Below are positions 21,801 through 33,905 of a DNA stretch of 64,000 bases, piece by piece. A model generated the notes under the pieces. It had not been told where the DNA came from and did no database searches. It saw only the letters and a program-made list of their open reading frames with translations. Within the stretch, counting starts at the first letter, position 1. The number at the start of each line of letters is the position of its first letter. The stretch is from Siphonodentalium dalli (lineage: Eukaryota; Mollusca; Scaphopoda; Gadilida; Siphonodentaliidae): NCBI GenBank assembly GCA_032622095.1, contig CP136064.1, forward strand, positions 47,255,573-47,319,572. Direction: 5' to 3'. Position numbers and translations under genes: made by a program.

Positions 21801-24042
21801 AATACACCTATAATTAGCATACTTATATCTCATGAATTTGGGCGGCGGCCATTTTGAATTCAGATAGGGGCCATTTTGGACACTTTTCAGAGTTGGTAAC
21901 TCTACGATATTAAGCTCGAGTAGTCTCTATCGACACCAATACAGTAGGTCATTGTAGGTGTCACAACATAATAACTTATATATATATATACATATATATG
22001 ACTGACACCAGAAATATAAAAACTATCAACGGAGAAGTCTGAGCAATATAATTATGTATTCAAACTTGAAGAACAACTATCCTTGTTGCAGTGACAGCTG
22101 AGTCTGCGAACGTGGTACTTGTAAATATGTTTGAGCCACACTCGACATTACACCCATCGATTTCTTGCAGAAACTATCGCTCCGAGCACCGCTGGAATTC
22201 TGAACCAAAGCATCATCGTGCTTCTCAATCCGACCAATAAAAGCACCAATAGCTCTTGAGTTACCAATGTTAGTCTTCGACACACCGTCGTACCACATGC
22301 TATTTAGCTAAATATCAACCTTATACATTGACACTTATATTTCCCTCATGTTATATAGATTTGAGTAGTTTAATGTCAATTTATAAATCCGTTTAAACTT
22401 CGAACTCTGTTTCCACCAGGGCGTGTTCGTACGAACCCATCGAATACTTGCTGGTCACGCTCATAAATAATATTAATTCGAAAATGGGAAATGATTTCTG
22501 TTCTGTAATCAGGATGGTAAAATCTAAAAAAAAAAATGAGTGGCCGAAATATGGCCGGATTGTCAATTTATCTGACACCAAAGCCACTTGATTTTAGAGT
22601 TATCCATCTTAATCCGCAATTTGGTCCGAGACCGTCGCCTTGACGAATTTTTACCAGGCCACCAATAAGTACATAGCTCGAGAAATAACAAAATTCAAAA
22701 ATCGACTAAACAGTTTCAATTGTCAATATATGATTAAACAAGCATCTACAAGTGTACATATCTGGAAAAAGGGGTGGGTCCCAAATTTGTTGGAGGAAAA
22801 AACAATTTTGCGCGTAGGGGGGGGGGGGGTGGTATGTTGATGAAACAGCTCGGGGGAAAGGATACCGATTTACTACAGGTTTCTTTCATTCATTTTTACC
22901 AAAGTTACACCCCTTGTTTGAATTGGGAATTTCTTAATTTTGTCTCTGTATGAACATTTCAGCTTGTATCTTGGGCATGGATCGTCGGATCTGGTTGTGC
23001 TTTGGTGTATTGATGGCCCAGTTTAAGGGGAAAGGATACCCACTTCTTGGATTTATAAAATAAAAAATAATTTCCATCCCTTGCCCGCTCTCTAAACTGA
23101 GCGTCGGTGCATATGCCACGCTTGGCGTTGCACTTGTAAACAAGTAACGTTTAATACGATATTATGAGTCGATAATGGAACTGAAACACTCTCATTTTCA
23201 GTTTGTTGTGGACTCAAAATGAGGCGAATCTACGCCGATTATCAACCTAAAACAAACCTTTTATAAGCCGATAACGTGCTGATTTTTGGGAGAACAAACT
23301 GAATATTAACCTGTGTGAATATTATAGGTCGATTATGAACCTATCTGCGCGAGGTTGTGTTGTACTTGTTTCCTTTGAATTGGGGGCGCTGCACTTAACC
23401 GAACATGGCTCATTCGTGCTTCAAAGTTTTATCGACATAATTTGGATGGAGGTATAAAATAGGTTGACAAATACACGAAATATTGATATACCAGCTTCAT
23501 GTGCTCTGAAAATTACTGGCCATAGTTACAGCCAAATTCCTGCTGTTTTAAATATTTCTCACATAAGTGAAACAAACGCTCTTTAATTATACCTTATCAG
23601 GAATAGATTACATGGAACGCTCTTTTTTGCTCCATACAGTGCACATGGCTGTTGTTTGTTTTGGGACACAAACACCATATTCAATGTTGTAATTTGTATT
23701 ACTTCAATGCGACATATAATGCCCGTAGAAAGGTAGTTCAAGTATTTGTCTACCTATTTCGATACCGGGACAAAATAAATCAAAAGCCAATATTAATAGG
23801 TGTATTTTTGGAGCTCTAGCCGGTGTTCGTCCTTCCGTCCGTCTGTTCGGAAGGTTTCCGGATGAGAACTTTGTTTTTTGGGCTATCGGATCGAAACCAA
23901 ATTTGGTTTGTGAGTTTATCAACTCAAAACACTGGTCACGTTCGAATAGGGGTTCCTTCCGCCCATTTTTGTCGCAGTTATTACCTCTTATATCCGTCGG
24001 TCGGGACGCAATGACGGTCAGGTGTAAAACAGTAGGGGGTAT
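21801..24042. other. Intergenic, no gene recognised
   Basis: Contains an AT-dinucleotide run (about 21981-22000), a 12-15 nt poly-G tract near 22820 and an inverted pair of AAAGAGCG motifs near 23575-23625. A phrase near 22760-22830 resembles one near 17180-17250. Short open frames have no recognisable domain. Confidence 0.4.
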
Positions 24043-24335
24043 AATAAGTCCAATATGAACCTATGAGAATAATAAGTCCAATATGAACCTATGTGAATAA
24101 TGAGTCCAATATGAGCCTATGTGAATAATAAGTCCAATACGAGCCTATGTGAAGAATAAGCCCAATATGAACCTATGTGAATAATAAGTCCAATATGAAC
24201 CTATGTGAAGAATAAGCCCAATATGAGCCTATGTGAATAATAAGCCCAATATGAACCTATGAGAATAATAAGCCCAATATGAACCTATGTGAATAATATG
24301 TCCAATATGAACCTTAGTGAATATTGATTCCAATG
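24043..24335 (+). repeat. Minisatellite, 28-bp unit, about 10 copies
   Basis: Unit AATAAGTCCAATATGAACCT plus ATGTGAAT, period 28 bp, with AAGTCC/AAGCCC and GAACC/GAGCC alternatives. Flanks toward both sides contain more diverged units (23,200-23,350 and 24,330-24,360). Confidence 0.93.
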
Positions 24336-24437
24336 TGAACATATTTGCACGTAATATGTTGAGCGAGTTCCATTCTCATTGAATGTTTAATATAACTATA
24401 ACTATAGATCCCCGGAAAATAACAAAATTTAGAACTT

Positions 24438-24600
24438 AAAAGATGGTATATACTTGGTGGAGTAATGTATGCTATTTCAATGGCGGTTCCCGGTGTTTAT
24501 TTGGAAAATATAAACGACAAACCTACACGAGTCAACCGCGACTGCTCAAGATCGGTGGTTCCAATACTCATACTACAATTAAAGGATTGTGTAATATGAG
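24438..24600 (+). pseudogene. Fragment of a GPCR exon (partial duplicate)
   Basis: This stretch aligns at the nucleotide level with 25395-25558 of the GPCR gene (about codons 149-199: TM4, second extracellular loop and start of TM5). In the matching frame it reads GGVMYAISMAVPGVYLENIN, then DKPTRVNRDCSRSVVPIL, and a stop at about 24599. Four codons (around SGIFG in the gene) are missing, and an indel near the start shifts the frame. No other part of the gene was found beside it. It is either a partial tandem duplicate or the relic of a second receptor whose remainder is gone. It is not expected to be functional. Confidence 0.75.
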
Positions 24601-24622
24601 GCTTGAATATTGTGTTGCTACT

Positions 24623-24860
24623 GTAACCATTTATATACTAAGAGGATCCTCCCGTGAGTTGTAATATATTGAAAAGGTCTATTATTCATTTGGAGTGATG
24701 TCAAGGAATATTAGCAGACGGCAGACACACACAAAATAACACAAGTGCCAAGGGATCATTATCAGTTGGTGTGCAATTTTTCAGATAATAAGTTCAACAA
24801 TATCTGAACATTTCCTACGGGAACTATTCGTCAATGAGTATTTAGTATATAAAGGGTTAA
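24623..24860 (+). mobile_element. TTAA element F, short diverged copy
   Basis: The right end reads TTAGTATATAAAGGG followed by TTAA (24857-24860). The left end at 24623 is a decayed inverted match (AACCATTTATATACTAAG). The internal phrase CAGATAATAAGTTC and the terminal phrase GTCAATGAGTATTTAGTATA are shared with 37131-37900. It ends 80 bp before the GPCR exon. Confidence 0.5.
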
Positions 24861-24927
24861 TTAAATGTTAACTTAGCGGATTGTGGAACTATTGCATGTT
24901 GAGTTCCTGTTGCAGTTAGATGTTGTG

Positions 24928-24940
24928 TTTTATTTTACAG
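24928..24940 (+). promoter_or_regulatory. 3' splice acceptor before the GPCR start codon
   Basis: A pyrimidine-rich run (GTTTTATTTTACAG) ends at 24940. The start codon follows 9 nt later, so the coding exon probably begins at 24941 with a 5' untranslated exon further upstream. The donor was not identified. Confidence 0.55.
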
Positions 24941-24949
24941 GCGGTAATC

Positions 24950-26269
24950 ATGGATACGCCGTGCAACCAGACGACGTGCTTTCTGAACAGTACAGATATA
25001 ACCAATGTAACAATAGAGTTACTGAACTCTGAAAGACGACAGAACTTCTACCCGACAATATGCATGATGTGTATTACCATATTATTAGGCACGATGGGGA
25101 ACATTATTGTTATATATGTGTATCTGAGGTATTTCAAGAGAACTCCTGCTAACATATTTATAATTTCTTTGGCTGTTAATGATCTCGTGACGTGTACGCT
25201 GGGATTGCCATACGAACTCGTCGACTTGATATTCCCCTATATTCACGGAGATATGGTGTTAGTACCATGCAGAATTGGTAGGTTTTTCCTCAACACTGGG
25301 ACGCTGGCTTCCATGTGTATTCTCACATTCATATCGTATGAGCGTTTCATGAAACTATGCTACCCACTGTCTCTTTTCTTGACGACGAAAGCCAAAAAGA
25401 TGGTGTTTGGTGGAGTGATGTATGGTATTTCAATGGCGAGTGCTTGTGTTTATTTGGACAATATAAACGACAAGCCAACACGAGTCAGCGGAATATTCGG
25501 TCGCGACTGCTCAAGATCAGTTATTCCAATACTCACGACTGTCACAAATGTAATAATTAGTGCGGTTTTTGTATTTTGTGTTTTAGCAAACTGCTTTTTC
25601 TACGTAGCAATAGTTAGGACTTTAAGAACAAGGTCGTTCAAGCCCAGATCAAATGGTAGTTCATCTATTTCATTCAAAATAAAAAATAGAAAAACTACCA
25701 TATCCAATACCACGCTGTCAACAATAAGTTTATCCGTGTCTCCAACGGAAGAATTCTCAGATATTTCGAACTCATGTGCCGTTGGTGAGCATTCGAGTAT
25801 CGGGTCGTCAGGTTCGCCGGTCGGCTACGAACCGGAAACTAAATCCATAGACCAACGTTTCGACAACACTTGGCACAAAAAGCAAGAACCGAATGCTATG
25901 CAAAAAGAGACAGGTGCAAATAAAAGAACTACAAGTTCGCTGCCACGTAACAATTCAATCGCTAAGTCAGATACCAGAGCTGTCACGGGTCGTGTTGGTG
26001 GTGCAGCACTGAAGACAGGGCGGCTCACGTTAATGGTGTTTACAGTCAACGCCGGATTCTTGTTGTGTTTCTTCCCTTACTTTGTCTTTCACGTGACACT
26101 AGGTGGCGATGGTTCATCTCACAATAGGCTCGACGACAACACACTGGATGCCATACTTGAAGTCGTTGATCGCTCATATACAGCCAACTCGTTCATCAAT
26201 CCAATCATATATAGCTGTTTCAACCCTCAGTTCAGAATGCATGTTCTGAGAGTCTTCGGGATAAGGTAG
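24950..26269 (+). CDS. Class A (rhodopsin-like) G-protein-coupled receptor, orphan
   Basis: A 439-residue seven-helix receptor in one coding exon, expected in the plasma membrane and to couple a ligand to G proteins. The N-terminus (1-34) has three N-glycosylation sequons (N6, N13, N19) and no obvious signal peptide. TM1 has GN at 50-51. TM2 has SLAVND (Asp78). Cys107 and Cys187 fit the conserved disulphide. The DRY motif is ERF (131-133). TM6 has CFFP in place of CWxP. TM7 has NPIIY (418-421) followed by a short helix 8. The third intracellular loop is long (about 225-355) and Ser/Thr-rich. The tail ends directly after helix 8 with no Cys. The Met at 24950 is chosen over one ten codons upstream, because a splice acceptor lies between them. 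Ligand unknown; a peptide- or amine-type receptor is possible. Confidence 0.9.
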   Translation: MDTPCNQTTCFLNSTDITNVTIELLNSERRQNFYPTICMMCITILLGTMGNIIVIYVYLRYFKRTPANIFIISLAVNDLVTCTLGLPYELVDLIFPYIHGDMVLVPCRIGRFFLNTGTLASMCILTFISYERFMKLCYPLSLFLTTKAKKMVFGGVMYGISMASACVYLDNINDKPTRVSGIFGRDCSRSVIPILTTVTNVIISAVFVFCVLANCFFYVAIVRTLRTRSFKPRSNGSSSISFKIKNRKTTISNTTLSTISLSVSPTEEFSDISNSCAVGEHSSIGSSGSPVGYEPETKSIDQRFDNTWHKKQEPNAMQKETGANKRTTSSLPRNNSIAKSDTRAVTGRVGGAALKTGRLTLMVFTVNAGFLLCFFPYFVFHVTLGGDGSSHNRLDDNTLDAILEVVDRSYTANSFINPIIYSCFNPQFRMHVLRVFGIR

Positions 26270-26709
26270 TGAGTTGATGGGTAAATTTGCTGATTTGAAA
26301 CAGCTATACGAACAGTCGTCTGCATGTAGAGGTATCCACATTGCTGTCCCGATCCGTTGGGTAGGAGTCTATCGGCAGCAGCACTAAACAGTCAGTGGAA
26401 TATTGAATGTAAATGTGCGGATGGTTTGAATCGAGTGATGAAAATAATTGATCTACTTTGTGATTAATTTATGTTGTAATTTCGATCGCAGTGATATTCC
26501 TAGATCTAGTCAGTAGTAAATGTACTTTTAGTACATTACAACCGTTAAATGTATGGCATCCTACCCAGGTGCCAAGATTATTGAGCCATCAGCTCGGGAT
26601 TTGTTGAGCCACTTTCGCCTATCAGTCGCTCTTTGTGTCAATACAGTTTGGTGATCCGATGATGAACCATATACTGAAATATACATATATGACAACCTCC
26701 GAAGTGCGT
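26270..26709. other. Downstream flank of the GPCR
   Basis: No gene or clear polyadenylation signal recognised. The block ends at the TTAA (26710-26713) of a split element C copy. Confidence 0.4.
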
Positions 26710-27020
26710 TTAAAGGTACGGTTGGCCTTGGCGGTGGGTATCCTGTGAAAATTTTTCCACCCGTCAAAAACCGCCACAAACAGAAAGAACATCAAAATGT
26801 AGACAGACTTTGTCCGTATACAAATAAGAAATATCGCATCAACAGTATGTTATTGTCAAATGTTTGACCATTGTTATGTAAACAAAAGCATAAAAAGTAA
26901 CTTTTCTGGTGTACGTTTATATTATGATGGTAAACATAAAGAGCGTTCTTTGTTGGTGAATTCCTGATATGGAACTAATAAAGTTTTATGCCATTTGTGT
27001 GTGATTAGCCAGTAGCACTG
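26710..27020 (+). mobile_element. TTAA element C, left half of a split copy
   Basis: TTAA at 26710-26713, then the same sequence as 7184-7492 with small differences. It breaks off after AGTAGCACTG at 27020, where the 21-kb insertion begins. The right half continues at 48215. Confidence 0.85.
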
Positions 27021-27460
27021 CACACTAAATAAAAAGTTGCTAAATTAACCACAAAAGTAGTTAATTTTTACTACTTTTGGTAGTTCGTATTCATCCCGCT
27101 ACCTTGGGTGGTTAATTTTACTACCTGGCGGGTAGCTAAAAAATTAAATACCTTTGGTAGTTAAAATAACTACCTTCAGTGGTTGAAATAACTACCTCTT
27201 GGGGCTATTTTAACTACCCAAAGGTAGGCTAAATTTTAACTACTTTAGGTAGTGGGATGAATATGAACTACCCAGTATTTAAATTTACTACCTGCGAGTG
27301 GGAATTTTTGCTACCTGCGGGTAGTTAATCTGATAACTACTATTGGTGGGAAATTATTCTACCTCGAGTGGTTGTTCTAGCTATTTTAATAGGTATTCAA
27401 AGGGGTCCAATCTAATCACTCAAAGTAGCTATTTAATCAACTTTTAGTGGATAATATTGC
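27021..27460 (+). repeat. Subterminal repeat region of the 21-kb element
   Basis: More than a dozen diverged copies of GTAGTTAAAATAACTAC-type motifs, in direct and inverted orientation, in about 430 bp. Confidence 0.75.
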
Positions 27461-27679
27461 CTCTAAAGATATTAATGACATGTGGACCACAAAATAGGAC
27501 AATGGAGAAAATAATTTCAATATTTATTCAAAATAAACAAATATATATAGTTCAGAGCATTTGTGCTTTTAGCTTAAAATAAATTGCAACACAAGGCCTC
27601 TTACCAGGAATAAGTACATTAGCCTACACACACAAAAAACAATGTAAATTTCGTGAAAATTTGACCAAGGGAATCTTAT
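27461..27679. other. A+T-rich spacer
   Basis: Nothing recognised. Confidence 0.35.
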
Positions 27680-28400
27680 CAGACATCAGACACTGAAACT
27701 TATTTTATCTAAATAATTGATAATGTACCCAAAAGGGTTGCAATCTGGGTCGTCAAATTTTAAAAACAGCAATAAACTGAAATGGAGTGTCATTTCGTAG
27801 ATTCTGTTGAAATCACTCTTAAAGAAGCAAAATGAGCAATAAAGAGCGTTCCTTATCACATTAGAAAATATGTAGAAAAATTGCGGGTAACAATGCCTTT
27901 GACCCCAGATGACTAAGGGGTGGGGCATTTCCAAAAATTATATAACCAATAAAGAGCGCTTCTTATCAGTTCAAAAGATATGTGTGGAAAATTGCACAAA
28001 TGTAAATAATGCATTGTTAATGTCATGGGATAGGTGATGTGGGAATCAAATTATTGACAACTATATCACACTGTGGCAGTGTCATTTCATCGATGCTGTT
28101 GACGTCTTAAGGACGCAATAAAGAGTGTTCCTTATCACATTAGAAAATATGTCGGAAAATTGCGGGTATAAGCGACTTTGCCCCTCCCATGAAGTGGGGG
28201 GGGGGGTGGGCAAAAAAAATAATGTGACAAATAAAGAGCGTTTTTTATCAGTTCAGAAGAAGTGGGGAAAATTGCACAAAAGTAAAATAATGCATGGTTA
28301 ATATCATGTGATTGATGCTGTGGGCATCAAATATTTAAAGATGCACTACTAATCAGCAATAAAGAGCATTTATTATCCACTTAATAGATGTAACTTTATC
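27680..28400 (+). repeat. Imperfect ~280-290-bp tandem repeat
   Basis: Two to three units, each with an AATAAAGAGCGTTCCTTATC phrase (27840, 28120), then GGAAAATTGCGGGTA, and a second AATAAAGAGCG phrase (27950, 28230, 28361) followed by GGAAAATTGCACAAA. A poly-G tract sits at about 28196. Confidence 0.7.
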
Positions 28401-31400
28401 CGGAGTTATATTGCAGCTGCTGTTTATCCCAGATACTGGGTCTTTATTCTATTCCAAAAAATGTCGTATTGGGACATTTTGATCTATTTTAGAGATATTT
28501 ATTTGTTCAAAGATATTTATATATAAACAGAAAAGTTCACTCTGTTGGCTTTGCAATACTAATGGGAGTGCATGAACTAATGGTTGTGTCGTTTATATGG
28601 GGTTGTGGACTACACAATTCCAAAGAACATACATGTACATGTTCAAAATATTGTTTTATAACTTTAACCGACAATAAAAAATACGTAAGCACCATTCGGA
28701 CATGATATCAGTCTTCAACCCAGAGAACATTGCGGGCATGGATTAGTATCCCTTGTCACCACTGGGCGGAATCACTCTCCCTGTTCATTCATTAAGAGCA
28801 TCGAAACACCAGGTGCGTGGCATCCGAAATAGTATTATAGTCTATTTCATACCATTTCAGTTGAGTAGAGTCACAACAGCCCTCGCAACTCGCATAGCCA
28901 TTAGCCAAAAGATAATTTTATAATTTTGTGTAGTCCACTTGAGGTAAAACACACCACTCTAGTTATATGCAGTGAAAAAAATATTATTTACCAAATTGCC
29001 TTAATGTTTACAAGGAAAACATACTTTTTTGCCAACAATTGCACAGAGGCTGACATAATTTCATTATGATATTTAAAATTTGGCAATGGATAAAAATAAT
29101 ACCCATATAGTTTAACGAGATACAAGGCTTATTTTCACTCGTATATATAATTCACCAAATGGGGACCTTGCTAAAGCTTGGTTCCCCATTTGGCATTTGC
29201 TGAATCATACTCGCGAAAACAAACCTTGTATCTCATAAAACTGTATGGATATTCTATATTTAACCATTCAACCAACTCACCGATGCGCTGCCCGGGAGTG
29301 ACAACAGTCGTACCTCTCTCCCCTTGTGTCGCTATTCTCTTGGGATGAATTACGCAGGGTACAGATTCGCCAACAAGTAAATGTATAAGGGCAATTGAAC
29401 ATCATCACCAATCACCATTATCAAAAGAAAACTGTTTCCACATAAATGGGGCCGACCTAACCAGCAAGCGACTCAATTGTTGTCAGTGATCTGACATCTG
29501 ATAGTAGAGCGAGATCTCTTGGAGATCCCAGAATTGTGGACAACAGCTGCAAACGAGGTAATTGGTCCAGGTAGAGGACACCTTTAGTACCATATTGGTC
29601 AATGACATGGTACCACACGTCATTCCGAAAATTTAACAATGACTGGCAGTCTAAATATATGACTAGATGTGTTTTAATTCATACTAGGGACAATGATGAC
29701 ATAGCCATGTCGTTTTCACTCAAACCAATTAACCAAGCTTGTGTGGGTATCGTGCTTTGCTTTTCCAGTATATACCAAAATCATCAAATAAAATCATAAA
29801 TGTGACATCAGATTTCTCCCCTGATGTACCGTTATGAAACTACTGAAATGTGCCAAAATTGGGTATAAGACAAAACATTGAGTATGTGGCTCTTGGGTTT
29901 GGGAGAAAAATAATCCATGACCTGGGATGTGGGCATAGACAAATCTCATCTTCGGGACCAGCTATTGGGTCCGGACAATCAGCCGAAATATCTTGCCTCT
30001 CGGGGTGAGATCTTTCCATCCCCACACCTCAGGTCAGGATGAATATTATTATTTTTATCTCAATCTAACTTCAGCTGAACATGCACTGCGCCCATAATGT
30101 TTTGCATTCAGAATTATTTATTTCTGGTATAGTTACAAAGAGCTTATAAAGTCAATGAAAATGTCCCTGATTCTAATCAGATGTTCATGACATGCATGTG
30201 CTATCAACTGATACAGATGACAATCAGCCATGACATGAGGATACACCTGTTGCGTCTTGTCAATACAAAAGAACGATCAAGTTTTACATGTGTATATCAC
30301 CTGGATACACATGTGTATAATCAGTTCTCATTAAAATTAGGCTCTCAGGCTGGAATAAGCTACACATAACAGTCCTAATGAATATACACATGTAACTATA
30401 AGTCACATAACCGCCACTATAAATAGTTTATGCATGCAATTCCTGTTGTATAACATCAAAGCGCAGTTTTACGATTGACAGAATGTTATCTCCTGTTACT
30501 TGAATTTTGGCGAATAAGAAAAACGGGTGCCAACTGTTGAAATTCTTGGAAATACTTAATTCTATTCTCCTTGATGGCTATTATTGATAATTTCTGGACT
30601 CTTCAAATGGACACACATTAGTGTTAAATTAGTTGTAATCACAAATTTGTGAACACTGAAATAAGCATTGTGACCAGATATGACAGGAAACTTATTATGC
30701 TATTTTAGCTATGTGTCGAGAAACTCTGGAGCCGATGAAAATCGTCAATATACTGATTGGCTTCATCACTTTACTGTTAAATGTTGTGATTGACTGACAT
30801 TGATGTAAAGATTCTTGGGGATAATGGAAATACCAGATATTTTCTTCATGAATCTTTAATGCTTATATAGCTTGTTCAAGAGTGTAATTTAGTTACAACT
30901 GTTGTATTTATGTAATACACACGCTTCACACATCTCGATGATACTGAAATTAATATATGAAATAATAGAAAAAAAATCTTCAAGGTGACATGCAACAGTT
31001 TTAGAGTGATCTGGGCCCCCACATCTGATCCCAAAAAGTGGAAAAGTGTAGGTTGAGTTTGTGTAACTACCACACTTTTCAGTTAGATGAGAATCCAACC
31101 CATATTTTATGAGTTCAAGGAATACTATTTCACATGCGGAATATCCGTGTCGCACAATAGGGGATGGCCCCAAAATTGTCTATTTGATCATATCAGATTT
31201 TGAAAACAATTTTGAGACAGTCCGTAAACTCTTCCTTTTCTGGTCAAATCGTATCATTGGCTCTGTATTCAATTAGAATTATAAGATATACTTTGTAAAA
31301 GAATGAATACATGTATCACTTGACTTTTCATTTTGCAGAAATATGCTATGTGTTGGTAGAAATCAACAGCGAAGGCTTTATCCTCAATCGGTGATGTGAC

Positions 31401-31969
31401 AAAATATGGGGAGATAGCTAGGTCATGAAGTTTTCGCTCAAAATGCGAAACATATCTCAAAACATTGAAATGTTACGCCAAACATCACTAGCATTTCTAA
31501 AATATCGCATCTGACCGAAGTGGCAACCAATTAAATTCATTATTTAGCCAAACCGGTTGCATATGTCACCTTTAACTGTAGATTAAAGATCCAAACATTT
31601 TCAACGTATTGTTCAGGTTTCTAAATCTGAGATAAATTGAACACATTGTATGCATTCAATATGTGATTACATGTTATTTTGAAAACTTTCCTGTATTAAT
31701 ATAAGTTTAGTTGTGGTGTATTGATGGTAACATGGCGTGACATTGACAACTTCAGGTTTATGTTCAACCGATTCACAAAGCGACAAGGTTGAACACAGGC
31801 TAAAAGTGGTCAATGTCATGACATGTAACCATCAATCCACCACAATGGCGTACATGTATTTGTTCTGCCAACAGTCCTGGTCATTCACATTAATTTGGCA
31901 CTTATTCCGCATAATGATCAGCAGAAAATGTCAAAATCTCCTAAACCTCTCTCCAACATATGACATGAA
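28401..31969. other. No gene recognised (inside the 21-kb element)
   Basis: An inverted phrase pair near 29150-29200 (ACCAAATGGGGACCTTGC / GGTTCCCCATTTGG) with a 20-bp gap could form a hairpin. Otherwise only short open frames without recognisable domains. Confidence 0.35.
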
Positions 31970-32530
31970 ACGGCCATCGAGAGACGATGAAGCGGTCTTG
32001 GTTTCCGTTATGCTAATGGCTCCAGTCGTAAACATGGGATATGTTGCACGACTGTCTGACCAATCAAAGATGCGGTTTCTTACTGGAAGCAGAACATTGT
32101 ATGATTTTCATCCTGGTCAGCACATTAGAAAATTTCCTTCAGTATATACACAGTACATACTAGTAGATGCAACCTGTGGGTACGATGCTGAACATTTTAT
32201 TCTTAGTACGAACATCAAACTCAAGCTCAGGATCATATTAGGTGTTTGCGCTGAATTTCTTCTCTGTAGTTCCAAACATGTTTCCGTTATTTTGATGGCT
32301 CCAGGCGTAAACATGGGATATGCTGCGCGACTCTCCGATCAATAAAAGATACGGTTTCTTACTGGAAGCGGAACATTGTATGAATTTCATCCTGGTCACC
32401 ACGTTAGAGAATTTCCTGCTGTACATACACAGGTACATGTACATAGATGCAACCTGTGGGTATGATGCTGAACTTTTAATTCTTAGTACGAACATCGAAC
32501 TACACTACCTGAAGCTCAGATCGGGATCAT
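31970..32530 (+). repeat. Two-unit tandem duplication, ~290 bp
   Basis: Segment 32005-32245 recurs at 32285-32530 with moderate divergence; both include ATGGCTCCAG...GTAAACATGGGATATG and GATGCAACCTGTGGGTA. A plus-strand frame of 202 codons (31737-32345) spans the first unit and ends early in the second; it has no recognisable domain and is probably not a gene. Confidence 0.75.
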
Positions 32531-32729
32531 ATTATGAATTATTCTCTGTAGTTCCAATGTAGTTCCAAACATGTTCCTGCACTGTACCTGCAAATAACGG
32601 GCCAAAATAGATGATATAGATTAATAAAAGTGTTAAGGCCAGCGAAAAAATTAGGGTAGGTAGGTCGGTAAGGAATTTTTATTTTATTTCGATATTTTTT
32701 ATCCAACTGCAGAAATACCTCGACTGATG

Positions 32730-32886
32730 TTGCCCAGTTGAGGGTCATCAAGATATGGATATATGACGATCCACATCATGCTGACTCCCAAATGGGGTGC
32801 ACTCAGCCTGGTGTAGGCATAACCTTGTACGTGGCTGTCTTCCTGCTGACCCCATCATAATATGTATTTTGTCAACTCCGGTTACA
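32730..32886 (+). repeat. Direct repeat, left copy (partner 34997-35158)
   Basis: About 157 bp starting TTGCCCAGTTGAGGGTCA recurs in the same orientation 2.27 kb downstream at high identity. Confidence 0.85.
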
Positions 32887-33905
32887 TAAAATGCTAACCC
32901 ATGCTGTGGGGAAAGTATTACTTGATTAACAGTGGAAATATACATTAAGATTAAACTTACTTCATGCTTAAGTAAGTTTTTTATTATTCACATACCACAT
33001 TATTTTGATAAATTTTGCTATAAACTTGGTACAAAATTCATGTCACTAACTTTTTATAAGAATTTTACCAATAATACCGCCATTATACCGTACTTGTATT
33101 GTGACAACTACATCCCTTTTTCTGGGGGTAGCCAGTACGCCCACCGAGCATGCCTGGTTTGTTAAAACAGTAGCTATACCCCTAACATATGTGGTGATAA
33201 CCTATATACATGTATATATACAGATACACACCCACCATGTCTGTTGATAGTGTTCCAGAAGTCCCAAAACAAGACATAAAGCAGGCAGGAGATCAACTCT
33301 CAGGAAATTAAAATTGCAAAATGTATGCCCATTAATCCACAACCCAACACACACCTGGGGCTTTTGAGACAGCTGTCACTTCGTGGTCACTTTTCACAGG
33401 GATATGTTAGAAAACATGTGTTTTGCACACTAAAGATCATCAATATTTATGAGCATTAAATTTTGACTTTTTCTCAAAATATCAATAAAAAGTTTAGGGT
33501 CGGCAGGTTATTTTTAGGTTCGGTCGATGTACGGAAACATAGTATCTCTTTTTTGGCCTAATGTAGCTCAGCTTGGACATGAGATATAATTCTCACAGAA
33601 GTTCATGGAATGATTGAGGAAAGATGGAAATTTCCAGTGATGGATTGAAGAGTATACCCTCTGTTAAGCGGATTCATGATATACCCCCCGGTATCTCACA
33701 CGGTTCTAGGCCTTATGCCGACCCGTTATAATAAGTTTGGGTGCCCGGAGCCTGGGTTCCCAAAATTAAGTATAACCGAACAGTAATATTCAGAATTTGT
33801 CATGCTTTTGTACATTAATTTTATTTGGGAAAACGCTGAAAGATCTAATTAAATGCGAAAAAAGCATATTGGATGTAACAATAAACAGTGCCATTGTAGC
33901 TCTAT
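32887..33905. other. No gene recognised
   Basis: A+T-rich; short frames only. Confidence 0.35.

Noticed and set aside
31737-32345. Longest open frame (202 codons) inside the 21-kb element
   Set aside because: It spans part of a local tandem duplication, has no recognisable domain, and the second repeat unit does not keep the frame open.
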